Assembly: GCA_963576565.1 (NCBI GenBank)
Contig: OY755044.1
Coordinates: forward strand, 55,709,783-55,773,782
Source: Aspidapion aeneum
Lineage: Eukaryota; Arthropoda; Insecta; Coleoptera; Brentidae
Length of the DNA: 64,000 bases
Direction of reading: 5' to 3'
Of the stretch, positions 53,885 through 64,000 are shown in pieces. Within the stretch, counting starts at the first letter, position 1; each line of letters begins with the position of its first letter. The notes beneath the pieces were generated by a model, which was not told the origin of the DNA, made no database searches, and saw only the letters and a list, made by a program, of their open reading frames with translations. Position numbers and translations under genes: made by a program.

Positions 53885-56800
53885 AAGTAAAGCTGGGGGG
53901 ACCACTATAAGGGACCACCAAATTTCATATGCCAGGATTTGGTGCTTATTTGTTGCTAATTTGTTACCGAAGAATTAAATTTGTTGCTGCAGCCGTTAAC
54001 GAGAAATCGCGACCCCTGTGACTTTACTGTAAAGCTGAGGGGCCACCTCATAACTCTGGACTGAAAGGCGATACGAGGATGATTTAAACGCCATAATTTG
54101 TTGCTCGGGATGGGGATGTGCAACCAATATTAAAGAATCCAAAAAAACATGTTTTTGGTAATATTTTTGTTACTCTTGATAGTATTAAGGTAGAAACACT
54201 TGTAGTACCCTTATAAAAGGCCGTTCGAATTTGTTACCGCTATTTAAAGCGCCTGAAAGCGTTATTAAGCAAAAATAAAAAAATATTAAAAAATTGAGTC
54301 AAAGACCACTGTGCGCCGAGTAAAGTTGAGGGGCCACCTTGTATCTCGGTAGTCTTTAAAGATATTAATCTCAAACAAAAATCATAATTTCTTGCTAAGA
54401 GTCTTTCATTGCATCGTGTAAAACAAATTATTTAAATCCAATCGTACGATTAATAAAAAAAATAAAAATAACATATTTTGTACTGTATTTCTAAACACAA
54501 CCGGAGGGCCACAGAGTTGTTTATACACTTCCTAGCGCTCAAATAGCACTAAATGTGTATGTAAATGGAAAATTTGTCGCTGCTTCCGTTTTCGAGAAAT
54601 TCAATTTTTATTTGCTATAAAGTTCAACGTGTTTCATATGGTTTTCACCCTGTAACTCAAAAACTAATTAGAGGGCCACAGATTTTTTTTAGTGACTAAT
54701 AGTACCAAAACAGTACTATCAATATATGTTAACAAATAATTTGTTGCTGCTTACGTTTTCGAGAAATTGAATTTTTATTTGGTATAAAGTTCAACGTGTT
54801 TCATATAGTTTTCACCCTGTATCTCAAAAACTAACAAGAGGGCCACAGATTTTTTTTAGTTACTTGTGGTACCTAAAGAGTACTTCCAATATGTGTTAAC
54901 AAATATTTTGTTGCTGCTTCCGTTTTCAAGAAATTGAATTTTTATTTGCTATAAAGTTCAACGTGTTTCATATAGTATCCACCCTGGAACTCAAAAACTA
55001 ACTAGAAAGCCACAGATTTTTTTCCGTTAATTGTAGTACCAAAAGAGTACTACCAATACGTGTTAACAAATAATTTGTTGCTGCTTCCGTTTTCGAGAAA
55101 TTGAATTTTTATTTGATATAAAGTTCAACGTGTTTCATATAGTTTCCACCCTGGAACTCAAATACTAACTAAAGGGCCACAGATTTTTTTTAGTGACTTA
55201 TAGTACCTAAAGAGTGCTATCAATATATGTTAACAAATAATTTGTTGCTGCTTCCGTTTTCGAGAAATTAAATTTTTATTTGCTATAAAGTTCAACGTGT
55301 TTCATATAGTTTTTACCCGGTATCCCAGAAACTACCTAGAGGGCCACAGATTTTTTTCAGTTACTTGTTGTACCTAAAGAGTACTACCAATACGTGTTAA
55401 CAAATAATTTGTTGCTGCTTCCGTTTCCGAGAAATTGAATTTTTATTTGCAATAAAGTACAACGTGTTTCATACAGTTTTCACCCTGTAACTCAAAAACT
55501 ATTTAGAGGGCCACAGATATATCTTGGTGAATTATAGTACCTAAAGAGTACTATCAATATGTGTTAACAAATAATTTGTTGCTGCTTCCGTTTTCGAGAA
55601 ATTGAATTTTAATTTGCTATAAAGTTCAAAGTGTTTGATATAGTTTTCACCCTGTGTCTCAAAAACTAACAAGAGGGCCACAGATTTTTTTCATTTACTT
55701 ATAATACCTAAAGAGTACTACCAATATGTGTTAATAGATAATTTGTTGCTGCTTCCGTTTTCGAGAAATTGAATTTTTATTTGATATAAAGTTCAACGTG
55801 TTTCATATAGTTTCCACCCTGGAACTCAAAAACTAACTAAAGGGCCACAGATTTTTTTCAGTTACTTATAGAAACTAAAGAGAACTACCAATACGTGTTA
55901 ACAAATAATTTGTTGCTGCTTCCGTTTTCGAGAAATTGAATTTTTATTTGCTATAAAGTTCAACGTGTTTCATATAGTTTCCACCCTGGAACTCAAAAAC
56001 TAACAAGAGGGCCACAGATTTTTTTCAGTTACTTATAGAAACTAAAGGGTACTACCAATACGTGTTAACAAATAATTTGTTGCTGCTTCCGTTTTCGAGA
56101 AATTGAATTTTTATTTGCTATAAAGTTCAACGTGTTTCATATAGTTTCCACGCTGGAACTCAAAAACTAACAAGAGGGCCACAGATTTTTTTCAGTTACT
56201 TATAGTACCTAAAGAGTACTACTAATACGTGTTAACAAGTAATTTGTTGCTGCTTCCGTTTTCGAGAAATTGAATATTTATTTGCAATAAAGTTAAACGT
56301 GTTTCATATAGTTTTCACCCTGTATCTCAAAAACTAGCAAGAGGGCCACAGATTTTTTTCAGTTACTTGTAGTACCTAAGAAGTACTACCAATATGTGTT
56401 AACAAATAATTTGTTGCTGCTTCCGTTTTCGAGAAATTGAATTTTTATTTGCAATAAAGTTAAACGTGTTTCATATAGTTTTCACCCTGTATCTCAAAAA
56501 CAAACAAGAGGGCCACAGATTTTTTTCAGTTACTTATAGTACCTAAAGAGTACTACCAACAAATAATTTGTTGCTGCTTCCGTTTTCAAGAAATTGAATA
56601 TTTATTTGCAATAAAGTTAAACGTGTTTCATATAGTTTTCACCCTGTATCTCAAAAACTAACAAGAGGGCCACAGATTTTTTTCAGTTACTTATAGTACC
56701 TAAAGAGTACTACTAATACGTGTTAACAAGTAATTTGTTGCTGCTTCCGTTTTCGAGAAATTGAATATTTATTTGCAATAAAGTTAAACGTGTTTCATAT

Positions 56801-59800
56801 AGTTTTCACCCTGTATCTCAAAAACTAGCAAGAGGGCCACAGATTTTTTTCAGTTACTTGTAGTACCTAAGAAGTACTACCAATATGTGTTAACAAATAA
56901 TTTGTTACTGCTTCCGTTTTCGAGAAATTGAATTTTTATTTGCAATAAAGTTAAACGTGTTTCATATAGTTTTCACCCTGTATCTCAAAAACAAACAAGA
57001 GGGCCACAGATTTTTTTCAGTTACTTATAGTACCTAAAGAGTACTACCAACAAATAATTTGTTGCTGCTTCCGTTTTCAAGAAATTGAATATTTATTTGC
57101 AATAAAGTTAAACGTGTTTGATATAGTTTTCACCCTGTATCTCAAAAACTAACAAAAGGGCCACAGATTTTTTTCAGTTGCTTATAGTACCTAAAGAGTA
57201 CTACCAATATGTGTTAACAAATAATTTGTTGCTGCTTCCGTTTTCGAGAAATTGAATTATTACTTGCAATAAGGTTTAACGTGTTTCATATAGTTTTCAC
57301 CCTGTATCTCAAAAACTAACAAGAGGGCCACAGATTTTTTTCAGTTACTTATAGTACCTAAAGAGTACTATCAACAGGTGTTAACAAATAATTTGTTGCT
57401 GCTTCTGTTTTCGAGAAATTCAAATTTTATTTGCTATAAAGTTCAACGTGTTTCATATAGTATCCACCCTGGAACTCAAAAACTAACTAGAAAGCCACAG
57501 ATTTTTTTCCGTTAATTGTAGTACCAAAAGAGTACTACCAATACGTGTTAACAAATAATTTGTTGCTGCTTCCGTTTTCGAGAAATTGAATTTTTATTTG
57601 ATATAAAGTTCAACGTGTTTCATATAGTTTCCACCCTGGAACTCAAATACTAACTAAAGGGCCACAGATTTTTTTTAGTGACTTATAGTACCTAAAGAGT
57701 GCTATCAATATATGTTAACAAATAATTTGTTGCTGCTTCCGTTTTCGAGAAATTAAATTTTTATTTGCTATAAAGTTCAACGTGTTTCATATAGTTTTTA
57801 CCCGGTATCCCAGAAACTACCTAGAGGGCCACAGATTTTTTTCAGTTACTTGTTGTACCTAAAGAGTACTACCAATACGTGTTAACAAATAATTTGTTGC
57901 TGCTTCCGTTTCCGAGAAATTGAATTTTTATTTGCAATAAAGTACAACGTGTTTCATACAGTTTTCACCCTGTAACTCAAAAACTATTTAGAGGGCCACA
58001 GATATATCTTGGTGAATTATAGTACCTAAAGAGTACTATCAATATGTGTTAACAAATAATTTGTTGCTGCTTCCGTTTTCGAGAAATTGAATTTTAATTT
58101 GCTATAAAGTTCAAAGTGTTTGATATAGTTTTCACCCTGTGTCTCAAAAACTAACAAGAGGGCCACAGATTTTTTTCATTTACTTATAATACCTAAAGAG
58201 TACTACCAATATGTGTTAATAGATAATTTGTTGCTGCTTCCGTTTTCGAGAAATTGAATTTTTATTTGATATAAAGTTCAACGTGTTTCATATAGTTTCC
58301 ACCCTGGAACTCAAAAACTAACTAAAGGGCCACAGATTTTTTTCAGTTACTTATAGAAACTAAAGAGAACTACCAATACGTGTTAACAAATAATTTGTTG
58401 CTGCTTCCGTTTTCGAGAAATTGAATTTTTATTTGCTATAAAGTTCAACGTGTTTCATATAGTTTCCACCCTGGAACTCAAAAACTAACAAGAGGGCCAC
58501 AGATTTTTTTCAGTTACTTATAGAAACTAAAGGGTACTACCAATACGTGTTAACAAATAATTTGTTGCTGCTTCCGTTTTCGAGAAATTGAATTTTTATT
58601 TGCTATAAAGTTCAACGTGTTTCATATAGTTTCCACGCTGGAACTCAAAAACTAACAAGAGGGCCACAGATTTTTTTCAGTTACTTATAGTACCTAAAGA
58701 GTACTACTAATACGTGTTAACAAGTAATTTGTTGCTGCTTCCGTTTTCGAGAAATTGAATATTTATTTGCAATAAAGTTAAACGTGTTTCATATAGTTTT
58801 CACCCTGTATCTCAAAAACTAGCAAGAGGGCCACAGATTTTTTTCAGTTACTTGTAGTACCTAAGAAGTACTACCAATATGTGTTAACAAATAATTTGTT
58901 GCTGCTTCCGTTTTCGAGAAATTGAATTTTTATTTGCAATAAAGTTAAACGTGTTTCATATAGTTTTCACCCTGTATCTCAAAAACAAACAAGAGGGCCA
59001 CAGATTTTTTTCAGTTACTTATAGTACCTAAAGAGTACTACCAACAAATAATTTGTTGCTGCTTCCGTTTTCAAGAAATTGAATATTTATTTGCAATAAA
59101 GTTAAACGTGTTTCATATAGTTTTCACCCTGTATCTCAAAAACTAACAAGAGGGCCACAGATTTTTTTCAGTTACTTATAGTACCTAAAGAGTACTACTA
59201 ATACGTGTTAACAAGTAATTTGTTGCTGCTTCCGTTTTCGAGAAATTGAATATTTATTTGCAATAAAGTTAAACGTGTTTCATATAGTTTTCACCCTGTA
59301 TCTCAAAAACTAGCAAGAGGGCCACAGATTTTTTTCAGTTACTTGTAGTACCTAAGAAGTACTACCAATATGTGTTAACAAATAATTTGTTACTGCTTCC
59401 GTTTTCGAGAAATTGAATTTTTATTTGCAATAAAGTTAAACGTGTTTCATATAGTTTTCACCCTGTATCTCAAAAACAAACAAGAGGGCCACAGATTTTT
59501 TTCAGTTACTTATAGTACCTAAAGAGTACTACCAACAAATAATTTGTTGCTGCTTCCGTTTTCAAGAAATTGAATATTTATTTGCAATAAAGTTAAACGT
59601 GTTTGATATAGTTTTCACCCTGTATCTCAAAAACTAACAAAAGGGCCACAGATTTTTTTCAGTTGCTTATAGTACCTAAAGAGTACTACCAATATGTGTT
59701 AACAAATAATTTGTTGCTGCTTCCGTTTTCGAGAAATTGAATTATTACTTGCAATAAGGTTTAACGTGTTTCATATAGTTTTCACCCTGTATCTCAAAAA

Positions 59801-60735
59801 CTAACAAGAGGGCCACAGATTTTTTTCAGTTACTTATAGTACCTAAAGAGTACTATCAACAGGTGTTAACAAATAATTTGTTGCTGCTTCTGTTTTCGAG
59901 AAATTCAAATTTTATTTGCTATAAAGTTCAACGTGTTTCATATAGTTTCCGCCCTGGAACTTAAAAACTAACAAGAGGGCCACAGATTTTCTTCAGTTAC
60001 TTATAGTACCTAAAGAGTACTACTAATACGTGTTAACAAGTAATTTGTTGCTGCTTCCGTTTTCGAGAAATTGAATATTTATTTGCAATAAAGTTAAACG
60101 TGTTTCATATAGTTTTCACCCTGTATCTCAAAAACTAACAAGAGGGCCACAGATTTTTTTCAGTTACTTATAGTACCTAAAGAATACTACCAACATGTGT
60201 TAACAAATAATTTGTTGCTGCTTCCGTTTTCGAGAAATTGAATTTAAATTTGCTATAAAGTTCAACTTGTGTCATATAGTTTTCACCCTGTATCTCAAAA
60301 ACTAACTAGAGGGCCATAGATTTTTTTTAGTTAATTGTAGTACCTAAAGAGTACTATCAATATATGTGTAAAGTTCAACGTGTTTCATATAGTTTCCGCC
60401 CTGGAACTTAAAAACTAACAAGAGGGCCACAGATTTTCTTCAGATACTTATAGTACCTAAAGAGTACTACTAATACGTGTTAACAATTAATTTGTTGCTG
60501 CTTCCGTTTTCGAGAAATTGAATTTTTATTTGCAATAAAGTTAAACGTGTTTCATATAGTTTTCACCCTGTATCTCAAAAACTAACTAGAGGGCCACAGA
60601 TTTTTTTTAGTGACTTATACTACCTAAAGAGTACTATCAATATGTGTTAACAAGTAATTTGTTGCTGCTTTCGTTTTCGAGAAATTGAATTTTTATTTGC
60701 AATAAATTTCAACGTGTTTCATATAGTTTTTCAAA
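53885..60735. repeat. Satellite array, about 167-bp unit, with higher-order repeat
   Basis: From about 54,504 the array is regular, with marks GAGGGCCACAGATTTTTTTC, GTGTTAACAAATAATTTGTT, GCTGCTTCCGTTTTCGAGAA and TTCAACGTGTTTCATATAG in every unit. Measured spacings are 167 bp (54,671; 54,838; 55,005), giving about 37 units. Some units lack about 16-18 bp around the GTGTTAAC box. From 53,885 to 54,503 strongly diverged units can be seen (AAAGCTGAGGGGCCACC, AAAGTTGAGGGGCCACC). Positions 54,976-57,460 and 57,461-59,945 are a tandem pair with 2,485-bp period and no difference in the lines I compared. No ORF of note. The right edge meets the RTE element. Confidence 0.93.
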
Positions 60736-61133
60736 AACTAAGGGTACGGGTAGACCTCCTCAGATGTCTATCAGGGGAAATGAATCGACCCCTGCCCTCC
60801 GTAAATTCTAGGTACTCTTCAACCCGGAGAGTTAGCACCTGTATAGGGTCCATTTCCCAGGATTACGGGAGAATACCCCATCGATATGAAAGGCGGAGAG
60901 AATGGACCTCGGTACGGTGATCATAGCGTAGGTGGCAACCCTTTCTTTTAGGGATAGTATAAAAGACTACAAATGTTGCATTACAGTATGACGTTGGTTC
61001 GTCAAAGGCTAGAGGAGAAACATCTTGATTAAAAATCCTGGCCCTCCAAGTAGGGGATTGCGGCATTAGACTGGTTCTCTAATACTTGTAAAGCAAAGCA
61101 ATTACCAAAAAGCCTAAACAAAGCCTCGAAGCA

Positions 61134-61916
61134 ATGGATGGAAACTCTCGAAGACGAAGAAAGCAAAGACGAAGGACTATGGATATAGCTACATGGAACG
61201 TACAGGGAGTGAATCAAAAGTTGGACATTATTGCAACCGAAGTGCAGAATTTTAAGATCGATATTATGGCACTCACAGAGACAAAAAAGAAAGGAACATT
61301 TACGAATAGTTTCGGTTATTTTGTCCATATATTCACTGGAGTCCCAAAAGAAAGAAGTGCAGCCAGAGGGGTATCCTTGTTAATAAAGAAAAATCTAAAG
61401 AATAAAATTACAGACTACGATTGCATTAGTGAAAACATACTTCGAGTGAACATGAAGATGCTTGGACATAATATAAGCATAATAGCAGTATACGCACCAT
61501 TAAATGACGAAAGAGTAGCTACAAAACAAATGTTCTTTGACCAACTTGATGAGACTATCACAAAAATCGGTAATACCAGAGAAATAATTAAGCTTGGCGA
61601 TTTTAATAGCCGAACTGGTAGGCAAACCCAGAGCAAAGTGATAGGACCATTTGGAGAGGAAGTAACAAATGATAATGGCTTAAGACTGATGCAATTGTGT
61701 GAAACCCACAACCTAAAAATAAATAATGGTTTTTTTAAACATAAGGATATTCATCGATATACGTGGATTCAGCCAACAAGAAATCTTAAATCAATCATTG
61801 ATTATGCTATAGGCGGACAACACTCGCAATTAAAGTGGTATGATGTGCGAGCACTTCGTGGTGTTACCTGTGGATCTGACCACCATCTGGTAAAAGCAAA
61901 AATATTATTCCCTTAA
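61134..61916 (+). CDS. RTE endonuclease domain (ORF2 N-terminus)
   Basis: The apurinic-type endonuclease nicks target DNA to prime reverse transcription. ATWNVQGVNQKLD holds the first conserved Asn, LTETKKKG the Glu, IIAVYAPLND the next strand, KLGDFNSRTGR the Asp/Asn pair, YTWIQPTRNLKSIIDYA the central block, and CGSDHHLVKAKI the catalytic Asp-His. The order and KKKG/GDFN/SDHHLV signatures are those of RTE-clade proteins (annotated in databases as craniofacial-development-protein-like). All catalytic residues are present. The frame ends at TAA 61,914, before the RT, so the full protein is broken. Confidence 0.88.
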   Translation: MDGNSRRRRKQRRRTMDIATWNVQGVNQKLDIIATEVQNFKIDIMALTETKKKGTFTNSFGYFVHIFTGVPKERSAARGVSLLIKKNLKNKITDYDCISENILRVNMKMLGHNISIIAVYAPLNDERVATKQMFFDQLDETITKIGNTREIIKLGDFNSRTGRQTQSKVIGPFGEEVTNDNGLRLMQLCETHNLKINNGFFKHKDIHRYTWIQPTRNLKSIIDYAIGGQHSQLKWYDVRALRGVTCGSDHHLVKAKILFP

Positions 61917-62024
61917 AGAAAAACAAATAAGGACGAAAGTATTACAGGAAATGAAAACCAAGAATGTATCGAAGACAATCAAAAATACAACTTTCGAAGT
62001 CTAGAAATCGAAAGTACTTAAAGA

Positions 62025-62941
62025 TTGTATCAGAACCGATTAGATAAAAAATTAATAAACACAAATCACCCATTTGAAGAGACGAACAAAATACAGGAAA
62101 TGGTCAAAGAGAAAAAACGCACATACTTGAAATGGCTCAGTACTAAAGAGCAAAGAGACCTAGAAATCTACAGGGAAACCAGAAGACAGTTAAGAAATTT
62201 GATACGCACAGAAAAAAATGAATTGTTCGAGCGCAAGTGCCACGACATAAATACACACGTAGGAGGTAGGCAGAGTTCTGAAGTATGAAATTCATTTCTA
62301 CAGTAAAAAACCCAACAAAAGAAAAAGTAAACATCCAGATAATCAAACCAGAACAATGGACAGAACACTACAAGGGACTGCTGCAGGAGACGAGACCCGA
62401 ATATCTGGCAGCTTCTCCGAGGAGAGACATAGAAGGAGAAGAACTAATCGTCGAAAAAGAAATGATAAAGAATAATATTAAAAAGCTTAAATCCGGAAAA
62501 GCTAGCTGACCTGGGGGAATATATGCTGAAATGCTTAAATATGGATCAAAGAAACTACTCGAAAATCTCACATATATTATCAATCAATGCATAAACGGAC
62601 ATCCAGTACCTAATGATTGGAAAATTGCATTCATATCCTCAATACTAAAAAAATGAAACAAGCTGGATTGCAACAATTACAGAGGAATTTCTGTAACCGG
62701 TACTCTAAGTAGATTGTACGGTAGGATTCGAGAATTATTTTCATGAACAAGGAGAAGAAGAGCAAAGTGGGTTTCGTGCAGGCAAATCTTGTAGTAATAA
62801 TGTTTTTTGTCTTAAACAAGTAATTGAGAAAAGGAGCGCCAGAAATATAGAAACTCATGTTACCTTTGTGGACCTACAAAAAGCATATGATACCGTTCCA
62901 GTAGAAAAATTATGAACAGTGTTAGAGCAAACTAATATCTT
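62025..62941 (+). pseudogene. RTE reverse transcriptase, broken
   Basis: Pieces in shifting frames: 62,025-62,288 (KKRTYLKWLSTKEQRD, the linker before the RT), 62,285-62,509 (WTEHYKGLLQE, KKLKSGKAS then a stop), then GGIYAEMLKYG, NDWKIAFI and NNYRGIS near 62,515-62,690. EQSGFRAGKSC and FVDLQKAYDTVP near 62,755-62,910 carry the first catalytic Asp region. At least three stops and two frameshifts are visible. The YADD-containing part is missing because of the jockey-type insertion. Confidence 0.85.
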
Positions 62942-64000
62942 TTTTTTACTTACTTATTCCAGTCCGGAAAACTACAGTTTCTGAGCCCAGTATTGGGCTG
63001 TGTCCAATGCTTGTTGATTGTTTGTCCATAAAGCGTCGAGGGTACATCTATGTGGACAGTTAGGTAAGTAGGTGTTCCATATCCTGTATAGCTCCGCAGT
63101 CGCACTTGTCGTCATTTCCATCCAACATCTGATGAGATTGGTCTTAACAGGGGCTACACCAGTTCTGATGCGGTTCAACATTCGCCAGGTTCTCCAGTCG
63201 CTTGATGTTCCGCTCGGAGGGAGTTCTGTTATTCGATAGCAGGCGGGTGGTTCATCCAGTGGCGCGCCCAGGAAGCGCCTTCTTGACTTTAGTCTGCCAA
63301 GTTGCACCTCGTGTCCAGTGAGTGAGTGACGCTCATCGAAGGTCTGTATATTCGTAGGTGCTCTACGTGAGTCAGGGTCTGAGAGGCCCGAGGCTTTGTA
63401 CAGTTTGTCCAGTGGCGTGGGTTTCGTTCAGGCTGACATTTTTTGGCGTGAGTAAATCTGCTCCACACTGGACAGGCATAATCCGCTGTCAAAAAGCATA
63501 ACGCCTGCGCTGATGTCCTTAGTACTGTTGGTTTTGCGCCCCACTTGTTTGCTGTTTCCGAGCTTCCTCAAAAGGCCATTCCGCGCCTCCACCTTCTTCC
63601 GCGTTTTTTCACAATAGAACCTGTATGTTAGGTAGCGGTCCAATATGACTCCAAGATAGGTAGGTTTATCTGTGTGCTCTAGGTTGTTGTTATCCCAGGT
63701 AACGTTTAGCTTTCTATTTGCCTGTCGAGAGTGCAGGTGAAAGGCGCTGACTTGGGTCTTGGAGGGATTTGGTTTTAGAGAGTTATCATAGTAAGTGGAC
63801 ATCATACTCAAGGCTGCTTCCAGTTTTTGCTCCACCTCCTCAAAATTTAAACCTTGCGCTGTAATGCCCAGGTCATCGGCATATACAAAGTTTTTGGTAA
63901 AAGCTGGTGTTGGTTGGTCGTTGGTGTAGAGATTGAAGAGGATTGGTGCCAGTACGCTGCCCTGAGCCAAGCCGTTTATCTGGATTCGCCATCGACATTT
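62942..64000 (-). mobile_element. Jockey/BS-type LINE, 3' part, minus strand
   Basis: The element's 3' end is at 62,942-62,965. On the minus strand it reads GGAATAAGTAAGTAAAAAAA, a poly(A)-type tail, so it inserted by target-primed reverse transcription into the RTE copy. Only the RT back half and C-terminal region lie in the window, and its 5' part continues to the right. Confidence 0.85.
62972..63970 (-). pseudogene. Jockey/BS-type reverse transcriptase C-terminal half
   Basis: AQGSVLAPILFNLYTNDQPT, then FVYADDLGITAQ (catalytic Asp pair), NPSKTQVSAFHLHSR and PTYLGVILDRYLTY are the hallmark blocks of jockey/BS-type insect LINEs. The frame breaks near 63,430-63,490 (DYACPVWSR continues in another frame) and again near 63,290-63,310. 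A last piece has WRMLNRIRTGVAPVK and a degraded Cys-His segment. Two frameshifts and a poor terminal finger show that it is inactive, at least in this half. Confidence 0.88.

Larger units (their letters stand above)
60736..62941 (+). mobile_element. RTE-type LINE, degraded and interrupted
   Basis: It starts directly after the satellite with a GC-richer 5' leader (about 60,740-61,133), followed by an endonuclease ORF and RT pieces. At about 62,941 it is cut by a minus-strand jockey-type LINE, so the remaining RT and 3' end may lie beyond the window. Since its 5' edge abuts satellite sequence, it probably inserted at or into the array border. Confidence 0.85.

Noticed and set aside
54504..60735. 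CRISPR-like array
   Set aside because: Units are about 167 bp and contiguous, without unique spacers or cas genes, in a eukaryotic context. It is a satellite.
60714..61066. ORFs of 67-68 codons on both strands
   Set aside because: They lie in the untranslated leader of the RTE element or across its junction with the satellite.

Overview
The window looks like a gene-poor, AT-rich, repeat-dominated stretch of an arthropod (most likely insect) nuclear genome. The evidence is the mix of elements: a LOA/R1/I-type LINE with RNase H, a BEL/Pao LTR element, RTE and jockey-type LINEs, TA-inserting MITEs, foldback elements and one THAP-domain gene with introns. I cannot name the species. No bacterial-type genes, tRNAs, rRNAs or CRISPR arrays were recognised. 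Nearly every long ORF is a decayed transposon.

Layout. 1-5.16 kb: degraded LINE (ORF1, then endonuclease/RT/RNase H ORF2) on the plus strand. 5.2-16.2 kb: AT-rich DNA with two palindromic foldback elements (8.04-9.00 and 10.06-10.42 kb) that share an arm sequence, a small MITE and a probable solo LTR at 13.1-13.5 kb. 16.19-24.69 kb: an inverted-terminal-repeat DNA element split by a minus-strand BEL/Pao retrotransposon (16,854-23,193; 5-bp target duplication). 24.7-27.9 kb: an unassigned ORF, small hairpin elements and a LINE scrap.

27.9-40.2 kb is the most unusual part. A LINE remnant is followed by a TA-flanked DNA element and then by half of a CAGGGTGT-type MITE. That MITE is interrupted by arrays of a 274-bp tandem repeat bounded by a 12-bp target duplication. 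A block of about 5.4 kb here has been tandemly duplicated, and the last array ends in a head-to-head inversion. Each 274-bp unit carries a hammerhead-ribozyme-like fold with all three stems, the CUGANGA and GAAA boxes and a cleavage-site C. This is the organisation expected of an animal retrozyme (a ribozyme-bearing circular-RNA retroelement moved by Penelope-like enzymes). The core has one extra nucleotide next to stem II, and the same deviation recurs in several other repeats of the window.

40.7-42.6 kb: foldback element with GC-rich terminal minirepeats. 42.6-49.7 kb: MITEs, a jockey RT scrap and a pogo-like transposase remnant. 50.8-53.4 kb: minus-strand THAP-domain gene, three phase-compatible exons and one weak candidate, with a 705-bp MITE in an intron; it is the only plausible host gene. 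53.9-60.7 kb: satellite of about 167-bp units, degenerate at the left edge and organised in a 2,485-bp higher-order repeat near the centre. 60.7-64.0 kb: RTE-type LINE (plus) interrupted by a jockey/BS-type LINE (minus) that runs off the window.
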